Positions 33,618-42,492 of a DNA stretch of 64,000 bases are shown in pieces. The translations under genes and the position numbers were made by a program. The DNA is from Mesorhizobium sp. M8A.F.Ca.ET.218.01.1.1. Lineage in GTDB: Bacteria; Pseudomonadota; Alphaproteobacteria; Rhizobiales; Rhizobiaceae. The notes beneath the pieces are model-generated. The model was not told the origin of the DNA, searched no databases, and saw only the letters and a program-made list of their open reading frames with translations. The stretch's first letter is position 1; each line of letters begins with the position of its first letter. The stretch spans positions 62,001-126,000 of the forward strand of contig NZ_SRUZ01000013.1 in NCBI RefSeq assembly GCF_004791165.1, written 5' to 3'.

Positions 33618-34856
33618 GTGACCGAAGCATATGGGAATGACGCGATTCCAACACGGACGGGCCCTCTAAGCGGAGTGACCGTTCTCGACATCACACGTGT
33701 CGTCGCCGGCCCCTTCTGCTCCATGTTGCTGGCCGACCTTGGCGCGACCGTGATCAAGGTGGAGCATCCCGACGAACCGGACTACGCCCGTACCTTCCCT
33801 CCTTTCGTCGGCGACGAGGGTGCGGAACTCAGCGCCTTCTTTTCGCAGTTCAACCGCAACAAGCTGGGAATCACGATCAATCTCAAATCCGCTGACGGCA
33901 AGGCGCTCTTGAAAAAGCTCGTGCGCCGGGCCGACGTGCTGGTCGAGAATTTTCGACCGAGAACCATGGACAGGCTGGATCTCGGATACGAGGTCCTCAA
34001 AGCTGAAAACCCCAAGCTGATCTACACCGCGATCAGCGGCTACGGCCGCAGCGGGCCAAACGCATCAAAGCCTGCCTATGACAACACCGGACAGGCGTCA
34101 GGCGGCCTGTGGTCGATGAACGGCTATGCGGACCGACCGCCGGTTCGGGTGGGCACTATCATCGGCGACCTCGCGGCGTCCTTGTATGCTGCGATCGGCA
34201 CTCTCGCAGCCCTGCGCGAGGCGGACAAAAGCGGCCTCGGACAGGTGGTCGACGTCTCGCAACAGGACTCCGTGCTGACGCTGACGGAAAATGCTGTTGT
34301 CCGTTACACGGGGAAGAATGAAATCGCCTCACCACTCGGCAATGACCATCCCTTCGTGCGCCCCTACGGCCAGTTCCCCTGCAAGGACGGCTATGTGTTC
34401 TTCGGCGGCTACACGGACAAGTTCTGGGCGATTACCTGCGCTCTGTTCGGCGAGCCCGACAAGGCATCCGACCCTGCCATCGACACGATGGAGAAGCGGT
34501 TCGATCCGACAGTGGCGGAGACGAAGGTCAATCCGCTGCTTAACCGCTGGTTCAGCCGCTACACCAAGGCCGAACTGGAGGAGATCGCGGGCGACAAGAT
34601 CCCGCTGAGCGCGATCAAGACGATTGCGGAAGTCGTCGAGGATCCACACATCGCCGCTCGCAACATGATCGTCAAGGTTCCCATCGCGGGCAAGCTTATC
34701 GGCATGTTTGGGCTGCCGATAAAGCTTTCGGGCGCCGTCGAGGTCGCGCCCCAATCGGCGCCCGCGCCGGGAGAGCACAATGACCTGATCCTTGGGAAAT
34801 TGGCAGGCCTTTCCCCAGAGGAGTTGCATGCGCTCAAGACCGGGGGAGCGATCTAG
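33618..34856 (+). CDS. CaiB/BaiF (family III) CoA-transferase
   Basis: The protein is 412 aa from GTG 33618, with GGGAG 6 bases upstream. Family III features are LDITRVVAGPFCSMLLADLGATVIKVE at the N-terminus, NFRPRTMDRLDLGYEVL, and the catalytic Asp near residue 155 in PAYDNTGQA. These enzymes move CoA from an acyl-CoA donor to a carboxylic acid. In this operon, activation of 3-hydroxy-3-methylglutarate or a related acid to its CoA ester is a reasonable inference. It directly abuts the enoyl-CoA hydratase gene. Confidence 0.93.
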   Translation: MTEAYGNDAIPTRTGPLSGVTVLDITRVVAGPFCSMLLADLGATVIKVEHPDEPDYARTFPPFVGDEGAELSAFFSQFNRNKLGITINLKSADGKALLKKLVRRADVLVENFRPRTMDRLDLGYEVLKAENPKLIYTAISGYGRSGPNASKPAYDNTGQASGGLWSMNGYADRPPVRVGTIIGDLAASLYAAIGTLAALREADKSGLGQVVDVSQQDSVLTLTENAVVRYTGKNEIASPLGNDHPFVRPYGQFPCKDGYVFFGGYTDKFWAITCALFGEPDKASDPAIDTMEKRFDPTVAETKVNPLLNRWFSRYTKAELEEIAGDKIPLSAIKTIAEVVEDPHIAARNMIVKVPIAGKLIGMFGLPIKLSGAVEVAPQSAPAPGEHNDLILGKLAGLSPEELHALKTGGAI

Positions 34857-35609
34857 ATGGGCATCGACTTTACCCAGGACGGTTACGTCGCAACAGTCCG
34901 GATCGATCGGCCGGAGAAGCTCAATGCGCTGACCTTGGCCATGTATGAGGATCTGGGCCGCGCCTTCAAGGCAGCCAAGGATGACGATGCCATTCGGGCG
35001 GTCGTCCTCGCCGGCAGCGGCGGGCGTGCTTTTTGCGTCGGAGCCGACCTGAAGGAATCCATTCCCGCGCTTGCCGCGGATGCTTTCGACATTTCCGCTT
35101 GGGATCCGGCGCATATCAAGTTTCCCGGGTTCTTCAAGCCGATTATAAGCGCGATCCGGGGCATGTGCCTTGGCGGTGGATTCGAGATCATGCTCGCCAC
35201 CGATATCCGGATTGCGGCGCATGACGCCATCTTCCAGCTGCCTGAGGCGACCCTCGGCTTTGTGCCTGCCGGCGGGACGCTGGTGCGCCTTGTCAGGCAG
35301 ATCGGTTACGCCCACGCGATGGAGATCATGCTGACTGCGCGACGCTTCACGGCGGCCGAGATGGTCGCCAAAGGCGTGGTCAATCAGGCGGTGGATAGCC
35401 GGGACGTCGAGCGTGTGGCGTTTGAAACGGCGCATCATGTCGCAAGCCTGAGCCCGACCGCCGTCCAGACGATCAAGGAAGCCGCTCTCACACTGCAAGA
35501 CTTGCCGCTGACAGAGGCATTCCGCCAGGAAGCGATCCTGGGGCAGCGGACTTTCAGGAGCGACGATGCCAAGCGTGGCCTTGCTGCTTTCGCCGAAAAG
35601 GGGAAGTGA
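34857..35609 (+). CDS. Enoyl-CoA hydratase/isomerase family protein
   Basis: The 250-aa crotonase-fold protein has oxyanion-hole segments AFCVGADLKE and GMCLGGGFEIMLATDI. Both catalytic Glu positions of the hydratases are kept, one in GGGFE and one in LPEATLGF. Hydratase rather than simple isomerase activity is therefore likely. Interconversion of 3-methylglutaconyl-CoA and HMG-CoA would fit the neighbours but is inferred. The ATG follows the CoA-transferase stop without a gap, and the permease gene overlaps its end (GTGA). Confidence 0.92.
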   Translation: MGIDFTQDGYVATVRIDRPEKLNALTLAMYEDLGRAFKAAKDDDAIRAVVLAGSGGRAFCVGADLKESIPALAADAFDISAWDPAHIKFPGFFKPIISAIRGMCLGGGFEIMLATDIRIAAHDAIFQLPEATLGFVPAGGTLVRLVRQIGYAHAMEIMLTARRFTAAEMVAKGVVNQAVDSRDVERVAFETAHHVASLSPTAVQTIKEAALTLQDLPLTEAFRQEAILGQRTFRSDDAKRGLAAFAEKGK

Positions 35610-36634
35610 CCGTGTCGAGCACTCCCCAAGACCTGGGATCGAATGCCCCGCGCAAAGGCGTCGGCCATCGCATCGGCGTGACGCAGGAGCTGATCGTATT
35701 CCTGGTATCGATCGCTCTGTTCGCTTATTTCTCGATCACGCTCGACAACTTTCTCAGCCGGGACAACATCCTCAACCTGATCCGAAACGTCGCCATGCTC
35801 GGCATGCTGAGCCTGGGCATGGCGGTCGTCGTGATCGGACGCGGCGTGGATCTTTCGCTGGTCGCGGTGATGGCCGTCTCGCTGACGTTCTCGATTGTTC
35901 TGGCCAACCAGGGCTATGCGTTTTCAACGGCCTTGGTGCTCGGCCTTGCCTTCGTCATCGTCGTCGCGATCATCATGGGTTTTCTGATCGCCTATGTCGA
36001 AATCCCCGCCATCTTTGCGACCCTTGCCGTATCGGCGATCGTCTACGGACTGGGGCGCGGCGTGATCGCCACGCTCGACGTCAACAATGTTCCGGACAAC
36101 CTAAACTGGTTCCTGTTCCTGGGGCGCGGCAGCCTTCTTGGCATCCCGGTACCGATCTGGCTTTTCGCGGTCTGTGCCGCCGCGCTCTATTTCCTTCTTC
36201 GCAAGACAGGGCTCGGGCGGTTCATCTACGCCATCGGCGACAACATCTCGACCGCGCGGATCACGGGCATTCCCGTCAGGCCGATGATCATCCTCCAATA
36301 CGTGCTTTCCGGCGTCATGGCCTTTCTCGCCGGCTGCGTGACAGCGGCCTCCGTCGCCAGCATGAACATGAGGATGGTCAATTCGACGCTCATCTACGAC
36401 GTTCTGCTGGTGGTCATCCTGGGTGGCATCGGCCTCACCGGCGGACGGGGAGGCGTCCGCAACGTGCTGGTCGGCACGGTGCTGATCGGTCTCCTGCTCA
36501 ACGGCATGACGATCCTCGACATCTCCTACACCGTCCAGAACCTGGTCAAAAGCACGGTGCTGCTTGGAGCCTTGATCGTGGACGCGCTTCTCAACCCTCG
36601 CGATGAACAGACGTCGCAGCAGGGAGACATCTGA
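35606..36634 (+). CDS. Sugar-type ABC transporter permease (RbsC-like)
   Basis: The 342-aa membrane protein has the BPD_transp_2 fold of ribose-type importers: LGMAVVVIGRGVDLSLVAVMAVS near residues 70-95 and the late VILGGIGLTGGRGGVRNVLVGTVLIGLLLNGM. The start is GTG 35606, overlapping the hydratase stop. With the permease at 37740 it should form the channel of one importer, since a single binding protein and ATPase are encoded here. Confidence 0.94.
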   Translation: MTVSSTPQDLGSNAPRKGVGHRIGVTQELIVFLVSIALFAYFSITLDNFLSRDNILNLIRNVAMLGMLSLGMAVVVIGRGVDLSLVAVMAVSLTFSIVLANQGYAFSTALVLGLAFVIVVAIIMGFLIAYVEIPAIFATLAVSAIVYGLGRGVIATLDVNNVPDNLNWFLFLGRGSLLGIPVPIWLFAVCAAALYFLLRKTGLGRFIYAIGDNISTARITGIPVRPMIILQYVLSGVMAFLAGCVTAASVASMNMRMVNSTLIYDVLLVVILGGIGLTGGRGGVRNVLVGTVLIGLLLNGMTILDISYTVQNLVKSTVLLGALIVDALLNPRDEQTSQQGDI

Positions 36635-36666
36635 CGCTCAATATCATCCAACGGGAGGAAACCAAC

Positions 36667-37671
36667 ATGATGATAGTGAAATATGCCGCGGCAGCGGTCG
36701 TGGCCGGCATTCTCTCATTGGGCGCTGCCCATGCCCAGGAGGGCATGGTCGACGAATTGAGACAGCCGACGCTTGATACACTCGCCGGCAAGAAGGTCAT
36801 CTTCGTGCCGATGTCCATGAGTTTCGATCTGCCGGAGGGTTGGGCGGCGATCATGCAGAAGGAGGCGACACGTGTGGGCTACACCCTCGATATCCGCGAC
36901 GCCAACTGGAGCACGGATACCGGCACGCGTGCATTGACCCAGGCGATCACCGAAAAACCCGACGTGATCGTGGTGCAGAATTTCGACGTCGCGTCCTACG
37001 CACGCACGCTGAAGAAGGCCGAGGATTCGGGGATCAAGGTCATCCAGGTCAACATGAAGTCGAGTTACCAGACGGACGCTTTTGTCGGGGCGGACTGGTA
37101 TGGCATCGGCCAGTATGCGGCCAATCGCATGATCGAGAAATGCGGCAAGGCGAGCGGCAAGAGCGGCAAGATCGCGATCATCCAGGGGCCGGCGACGGCC
37201 GCTGCAAGTGTCTATCAGCTCAATGCGATCTCCGAGACGCTGAAGGGGCATGACGACATCAAGATCGTTTCCAGCCAGACCGGCGACTGGGACCAGTCGA
37301 AGGCGCGCGGTATCGCACAAACGGTGATCCAGCAGAACCCAGACCTGTGCGGCATCATCGGCTTTTGGGATGTGATGGACGCCGGAACGGGCGCCGCGAT
37401 CCAGGAGTCCGGCAAGGATATTTATCTGATCACATCCGGTGGTGGCAACAAGACGGCATGCCAAGGGGTGGAAAACGGAACGTTCAAGGAGGTCATCTCC
37501 TACGACGTCGAAGGCCAGGGCCGCGATCTGAACAACGCGATCAAGGTGTTGCTGCAATCGAAGGAAGCAGCAGGCGCCGTGAAGTTCGCGCTGTACACGC
37601 CAAACAAGATCATCAGCAAGGACACGATGTCGACGAACAGCTGCTGGGATCTGGATCAGCTCAAGAAGTGA
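36667..37671 (+). CDS. Sugar-type periplasmic binding protein
   Basis: The 334-aa protein has a Sec signal ending near LGAAHAQEG and a Peripla_BP_4 (ribose-binding-like) fold: GKKVIFVPMSMSFDLPEGWAAIMQKEA, QAITEKPDVIVVQNFD and GKSGKIAIIQGPATAAA. GGGAGGAAACC precedes the ATG. Despite the sugar-binding fold, its operon is for CoA-ester catabolism, so the ligand may be a lactone, hydroxyacid or glycoside. A strong hairpin follows its stop. Confidence 0.93.
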   Translation: MMIVKYAAAAVVAGILSLGAAHAQEGMVDELRQPTLDTLAGKKVIFVPMSMSFDLPEGWAAIMQKEATRVGYTLDIRDANWSTDTGTRALTQAITEKPDVIVVQNFDVASYARTLKKAEDSGIKVIQVNMKSSYQTDAFVGADWYGIGQYAANRMIEKCGKASGKSGKIAIIQGPATAAASVYQLNAISETLKGHDDIKIVSSQTGDWDQSKARGIAQTVIQQNPDLCGIIGFWDVMDAGTGAAIQESGKDIYLITSGGGNKTACQGVENGTFKEVISYDVEGQGRDLNNAIKVLLQSKEAAGAVKFALYTPNKIISKDTMSTNSCWDLDQLKK

Positions 37672-37680
37672 TTTCGAATC

Positions 37681-37708
37681 GGGTCACCGCGCGCAAACGC
37701 GGTGACCC
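37681..37708. promoter_or_regulatory. Intra-operon hairpin after binding-protein gene
   Basis: GGGTCACCGCG and CGCGGTGACCC form a perfect 11-bp stem with loop CGCAAA, 9 bases after the binding-protein stop and 31 bases before the permease-fusion ATG. There is no T-run. It parallels the 11-bp hairpin at 18636-18660 in the other importer operon. Confidence 0.7.
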
Positions 37709-37739
37709 TCCCAGCAATGTCCGCAGTCAGGGTCTTGAG

Positions 37740-39854
37740 ATGGAAGCCATCGAGCGCCTCTATTTTCACTATTTTCCGGAAAAGGTGCTTGGCGAAGTGC
37801 TGACCAAGCGCTGGAGCGACAACGCCGTTCCCGTGCTTGCGACGATCTTGACGATCGGCTTTTTTGTTCTCCACAATCCGCATTTCTTCACGCTGTCGAG
37901 CCTGACGGAAACGTCGCGCCAGCTGTCGGAGTTTTCGCTGGTCGTCGTCGCCATGGGCATTGTCTTGCTTGCTGGCGGCCTCGATCTCTCGGTCGGCAGC
38001 GTGTTTGCCCTGGCCAACATCACGGCCCTTATCTGCATCACCTTGCTGGGATGGCCGGTGTGGGCCACCGTGATGGCCACGCTGGCCGTCGGCGCCCTGT
38101 GCGGTGCGGTCAACGGCGTCCTGATCGGCTATCTGCGCATCCGGGCGTTCCTGACGACGCTGGTCACGCTGATCATCATCCGATCGATCGTCGATATCCT
38201 TCTCCTGCGTTACGCAGTCCAGATCTCGGCGGTTTTCCCGGAGTCCGACCTTTGGTACTTTATCGGAGAAGGTCAGGTCCTTGGCATTCCATTCGCTTTC
38301 CTCGTCGCCATTGTCGTCATAGGGCTCTGGCACGTCATCCTGACCAGAGCACGGGCCGGGTGGCATATCACGGCGGTCGGCGGCAGCCGTCGTTCCGCCT
38401 ACAATGCCGGCCTGCGGGTCAAGTTCACGATCTTCACCACCTATGTCTGGTCGAGCGTGCTCGTGTCGTTGGCCGGTGTGTTTTTCGCCGCACGCCTGGG
38501 CAGTGCGGGATCGGATACCGGGGTCGGCCTCGAGATCGCGGCGCTGACCGCCGCCGTCCTTGGCGGCAACAGTCTCGGGGGCGGCCGTGGGTCGGTGGTA
38601 AAATCGGTGCTGGGCGCGGTTGTCGTGCTCATTTTGACCGACAGCATGGTTCGCGTCGGGATCAGCGGCGGCATCAGTTCGATGATCCTCGGCATTGTCC
38701 TGCTCGCAGTCGTGGCCATCGACGTCCGCTGGCTGAAGAACCGGCACAAGCTTCTGAACAAGGTTTACGTGTCACCCGGCTACTTCCGTCTCCCGGCCCT
38801 TCCCGAGACGGACGCCGGATCTGGAAGTCCCTACGCGCTCAACGACCGGCTGAAGGACGTCTCGCTCATTGGCAAGGGCGAGATCGAAGGTCCCGAGGAC
38901 GTCATCTTCGACCGCAACGACAATCTCTACTGTCCAAACCGGCACGGCGATATCGTTCGCTTCTTCGCACCGGACTACACCAGATGGGAGATATTCGTTC
39001 ATATCGGAGGCCACCCGCTGGGGCTGGCTTTTGACGCCAGCGAGAACCTGAATGTCTGTATCGGCGGGATGGGTCTCTATCAGGTTTCGCCGGATCGGCA
39101 GGTCACAAAGCTGACCGACGAGACCAAGCGGACGGTCCTCTCGGTGATCGACGATTCTCGCCTGAAGCTTGCCGACGATCTCGACATCGCACCGGATGGC
39201 CGCATCTTCTTTTCCGAGGCGACCATCCGTTACGACATGCACGACTGGGCGACGGACGCGCTGGAGAGCCGGGGCAATGGCCGCCTGATCTGCTTTGATC
39301 CACGCGATCGTTCGACGAAGACGATCCTCAGAAATCTGCAGTTTCCCAACGGGGTCTGCATGGCCGGCGACGGTCAGTCGTTCTTCTTCGCCGAGACCTG
39401 GGGCTGCCGTATCAATCGCTATTGGTTCGACGGTCCCAAGAAGGGAACCTGCGAGACGACGATCCCGAACCTGCCGGGGTATCCCGACAACATCAATCGG
39501 GCTTCGGACGGAAGCTTCTGGGTGGCGCTTGTCGGCATGCGGTCGCCGGCTCTCGACCTCGCGATGAGAATGCCGTCGTTGCGCAAACGCATGGCCAAGC
39601 GCGTGGCCCGTGACGAATGGCTGTTCCCGAACATCAACACGGGCTGCGTGCTGAAGTTCACGCCGAACGGCGAAATCGTGGAATCCTATTGGGATCTGGG
39701 AGGCAAGAACCACCCGATGGTGACCTCGATGCGCGAGCACAAGGGCTATCTGTATCTCGGCGGGCTCTACAATGATCGGATAGGCCGTCTCAAGCTGCCC
39801 GATGCCGATCCCACATGGACGTCACAAGCGTCCTATTGGGGGGCAACCGCATGA
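37740..39854 (+). CDS. ABC permease fused to strictosidine-synthase-like beta-propeller
   Basis: The 704-aa protein reads through two domains without a break. Residues ~1-335 are an RbsC-type permease (IVLLAGGLDLSVGSVFALANI; AAVLGGNSLGGGRGSVVKSV). From about 365 to the end is an SMP-30/strictosidine-synthase-type propeller: EGPEDVIFDRNDNLYC, LADDLDIAPDGRIFFSEAT, FPNGVCMAGDGQSFFFAETW, INRYWFDGPKKGT and LPGYPDNINRASDGSFWVAL. Propellers of this superfamily include lactonases and arylesterases. The junction carries a basic stretch (KNRHKLLNK), suggesting a cytoplasmic propeller. It overlaps the next gene by ATGA. Confidence 0.93.
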   Translation: MEAIERLYFHYFPEKVLGEVLTKRWSDNAVPVLATILTIGFFVLHNPHFFTLSSLTETSRQLSEFSLVVVAMGIVLLAGGLDLSVGSVFALANITALICITLLGWPVWATVMATLAVGALCGAVNGVLIGYLRIRAFLTTLVTLIIIRSIVDILLLRYAVQISAVFPESDLWYFIGEGQVLGIPFAFLVAIVVIGLWHVILTRARAGWHITAVGGSRRSAYNAGLRVKFTIFTTYVWSSVLVSLAGVFFAARLGSAGSDTGVGLEIAALTAAVLGGNSLGGGRGSVVKSVLGAVVVLILTDSMVRVGISGGISSMILGIVLLAVVAIDVRWLKNRHKLLNKVYVSPGYFRLPALPETDAGSGSPYALNDRLKDVSLIGKGEIEGPEDVIFDRNDNLYCPNRHGDIVRFFAPDYTRWEIFVHIGGHPLGLAFDASENLNVCIGGMGLYQVSPDRQVTKLTDETKRTVLSVIDDSRLKLADDLDIAPDGRIFFSEATIRYDMHDWATDALESRGNGRLICFDPRDRSTKTILRNLQFPNGVCMAGDGQSFFFAETWGCRINRYWFDGPKKGTCETTIPNLPGYPDNINRASDGSFWVALVGMRSPALDLAMRMPSLRKRMAKRVARDEWLFPNINTGCVLKFTPNGEIVESYWDLGGKNHPMVTSMREHKGYLYLGGLYNDRIGRLKLPDADPTWTSQASYWGATA

Positions 39855-40993
39855 GCATGTCTGGCCGCATCGGCAGTTTCTTCGATAAATTCATGGGCGG
39901 GCGTGGCGATCATTCCATCACGGTTCCGGTCATGGACGGCGCGCTCAAGCCCAACAATTACCTCGAACGCATCGCCAGCGTCTCGATGTTGGAGGCGGCC
40001 GACAATCTGACGATCGCAGGTGGCCACGTGCTGCTCACCTCCGGCAACCGGCTGGTTGAGCTTCACGACGACGCAAGCACCTCCGTTCGGAGCACTTACG
40101 ATGCCGAGATCACGTTCCTGTCCGCGTCACCGCAGGGCGCTCTTGCCCTGGGATTAGACAGGCTTGGCATCGCGATTGTCGGCGGTCGCCATGACGGCAA
40201 GCGACTTGCCGCGAACCTGTCCGGCCAGCAGCTCAACTGCCCGACCGCCGCTGTTTTCCTGGATGAAGACACGCTTGTCGTCTGCAATGGTTCGGGCGTG
40301 CATTCGGCCCTCGAATGGAGCCGGGATCTCCTGAACCTTGGTCGCAGCGGAAGCGTCGTGAAAATTGACCTCGGATCCGGAAAAGCGAGCCTCATCAAAG
40401 GAGGACTGGGATTTCCCTCGGGCGTTGGCATTGCCGGGGACGGCAGACTGGTCGTAGCTGAGGCCTGGAAACATCGCCTCCTGGCGCTGGACGTTGCCGG
40501 CGGCGGCTCCATTGCCGTGCTTGCGGATTTGCCTGCCTATCCCGGACGGATTCAGCCGGCCAACCAGACTGGGTACTGGCTGACGATGTTTGCGGTCCGC
40601 TCCCAGTTGCAGGAATTCGTGCTGCGCGAAAACCGCTATAGGCGCGAAATGATGGAGACCATCGCGCCGGAATATTGGATCGCGCCTACACTTTCGAGCG
40701 GACGCAGTTTCAAGGAGCCGTTGCAGGCAGGCAGCGTCATACGACTGGGCATCCACAAACCCTGGGCGCCCAGCCGTTCCTACGGTCTGCTGGTTCGTCT
40801 CGATGACAGCTTTCAGCCCATCTGGAGCGCTCACAGCAGGGCCGATGGCCACCGGCACGGCATCACATCCTGCGTCGAAATCCGCGACCGGCTGTTCGTC
40901 GCCTCCAAAGGTCGTGGCGAAATCCTTGCGCTCCATCATCTCGGGCCGATAGAGCCGGACGACCTCTCGGTTTTTGAGGAGGCCGCGGCATGA
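39851..40993 (+). CDS. Second beta-propeller protein (SMP-30-like)
   Basis: The 380-aa protein starts at the ATG overlapping the previous stop. It lacks a signal peptide and is a diverged relative of the fused propeller: GGLGFPSGVGIAGDGRLVVAEAWKHRLLALDV and LPAYPGRIQPANQTGYWLTMFAVR line up with the FPNGV...AETW and LPGYPDNI...WVAL blocks upstream. The Asp/Asn of PDNI is replaced (PGRI), so catalysis may be altered or lost. It overlaps the ATPase start, so it is produced together with the importer. Confidence 0.85.
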   Translation: MSMSGRIGSFFDKFMGGRGDHSITVPVMDGALKPNNYLERIASVSMLEAADNLTIAGGHVLLTSGNRLVELHDDASTSVRSTYDAEITFLSASPQGALALGLDRLGIAIVGGRHDGKRLAANLSGQQLNCPTAAVFLDEDTLVVCNGSGVHSALEWSRDLLNLGRSGSVVKIDLGSGKASLIKGGLGFPSGVGIAGDGRLVVAEAWKHRLLALDVAGGGSIAVLADLPAYPGRIQPANQTGYWLTMFAVRSQLQEFVLRENRYRREMMETIAPEYWIAPTLSSGRSFKEPLQAGSVIRLGIHKPWAPSRSYGLLVRLDDSFQPIWSAHSRADGHRHGITSCVEIRDRLFVASKGRGEILALHHLGPIEPDDLSVFEEAAA

Positions 40994-42492
40994 TACCGAT
41001 TGTCGAACTCAAGGGCGCAACAAAGGATTTTCGCGGCAATCCCGCTTTCTCGGATGTCGACTTTCAGCTGCGGCCTGGTGAAATTCATGCGCTGCTCGGC
41101 GAGAATGGCGCTGGAAAATCGACGCTGACCAAGATTATAGCCGGCGTCTATCCGCTCAGCGGCGGCAAGATGTTCATCAACGGCCGTGAGGAGAAGCTCG
41201 CAACCCCCGCCGAGGGGCTCGCGAAAGGGATAGCCATGGTCTACCAGGAAAATAGCTTGGTCCCGTCGATGTCAGTGGCGCAGAACATCTACCTCGGCAA
41301 AGAAAAGCCGTTGAACCGACTTCGCGGCATTTACATTTCCGCGCAGCAGTTTCTTCAATCGCTGAACTTCCACGTGGATCCTTCCGCCATTGTGGGCTCG
41401 CTTGGCGCCGCACAGAAGCAGATGGTCGAGATCGCGCGAGCCGTACATCACAAGGCCAAGGTCATCATCTTTGACGAGCCGACCGCAACTCTGACCCCGG
41501 AAGAAAAGAGCTATTTCTTCAAGCTGATCAAGAAGCTGAAAGGCGAAGGGGTCTCGATCATCTTCATTTCGCACGCGCTCGAAGAGGCGCTGATGGTCGC
41601 AGATTGGATCACGATTCTCAGGGATGGACGGCTGGTCGCGTCTGACAAGGCAACGGCCTTCGATCGTCAGAAGATCATTCAGGCCATGGTTGGCAGAACA
41701 CTGACTGATGAAATCTACAGCGGCACATCTCGAATGCGCGCGCCGCGCAAACGCGGCGTGAAAGTGCTCTCGGTCGAGAATCTCTCGATGGGCAGCATGG
41801 TCCGCAACACCTCCTTTTCTCTCTACGCAGGTCAGGTCACCGGCATCTTCGGACTGGTCGGCTCCGGTCGGACAGAGACGCTGAAGGTGGTCTGCGGTGT
41901 CCTGAAGCGCGATTTTTTCCACGGTGGGGAGGTGAAGATTGACGGACAGCCCAAACGCTATTTGGTTCCGGCACCCGCCGTGCGGGACGGTGTCGTCTAC
42001 GTCACCGAGGAGCGGAAGGCCGAAGGCTTCTTCGAGACGATGAGCATCGCTGAGAACATTTACATGGGGCAGATCGGCGGCCAGTCATACGGTGGGTTCA
42101 AAATCGTCTCAATGAAGGAAGCCAGATCCGTGGCCGAGGAATGGCGTAAGCGCCTGAACGTGCGCGCCATCGACCCCGACGCAAAGGTGATCGAGTTGTC
42201 CGGCGGCAACCAGCAGAAGATCGTGATTGCCAAGGCCCTGGTCCAGAAGCCCAAGATCGTCATCTTCGACGAACCCACCCGCGGCGTCGACGTCGGCGCG
42301 ATTGCGGAAATACACGACTTCATCAATCAGCTTGCTGACCAAGGGATCGCGGTCGCGGTTATTTCGTCTTACTTACCTGAAATCCTCAGCCTGTCCGACA
42401 GAATACTGATCGCGCGACAAGGAAAGATCGTCGAGGAGATGGACCGCCGCATGGCGACTGAGGAGACGATCATGTACGCAGCCGTGCATTGA
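40990..42492 (+). CDS. Sugar-type ABC importer ATPase (RbsA-like, tandem)
   Basis: The 500-aa protein has two ATPase domains. Domain 1 has Walker A GENGAGKST and Walker B IIFDEPTATL, with a changed signature segment (LGAAQKQMVEIARA). Domain 2 has a degenerate Walker A (GLVGSGRTE), signature LSGGNQQKIVIAKAL and Walker B IVIFDEPTRGVDVGA. This asymmetry is normal for RbsA/MglA-type proteins. It is the only ATPase of this importer and overlaps both neighbours. Confidence 0.95.
   Translation: MIPIVELKGATKDFRGNPAFSDVDFQLRPGEIHALLGENGAGKSTLTKIIAGVYPLSGGKMFINGREEKLATPAEGLAKGIAMVYQENSLVPSMSVAQNIYLGKEKPLNRLRGIYISAQQFLQSLNFHVDPSAIVGSLGAAQKQMVEIARAVHHKAKVIIFDEPTATLTPEEKSYFFKLIKKLKGEGVSIIFISHALEEALMVADWITILRDGRLVASDKATAFDRQKIIQAMVGRTLTDEIYSGTSRMRAPRKRGVKVLSVENLSMGSMVRNTSFSLYAGQVTGIFGLVGSGRTETLKVVCGVLKRDFFHGGEVKIDGQPKRYLVPAPAVRDGVVYVTEERKAEGFFETMSIAENIYMGQIGGQSYGGFKIVSMKEARSVAEEWRKRLNVRAIDPDAKVIELSGGNQQKIVIAKALVQKPKIVIFDEPTRGVDVGAIAEIHDFINQLADQGIAVAVISSYLPEILSLSDRILIARQGKIVEEMDRRMATEETIMYAAVH

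Noticed and set aside
34329..35498. 389-aa minus-strand open frame
   Set aside because: It is antisense to the CoA-transferase and enoyl-CoA hydratase genes, whose motifs are complete.
37347..37739. N-terminal extension of the permease-propeller frame
   Set aside because: It overlaps the binding-protein gene out of frame and is Arg/Gly-rich; the ATG at 37740 starts the permease.
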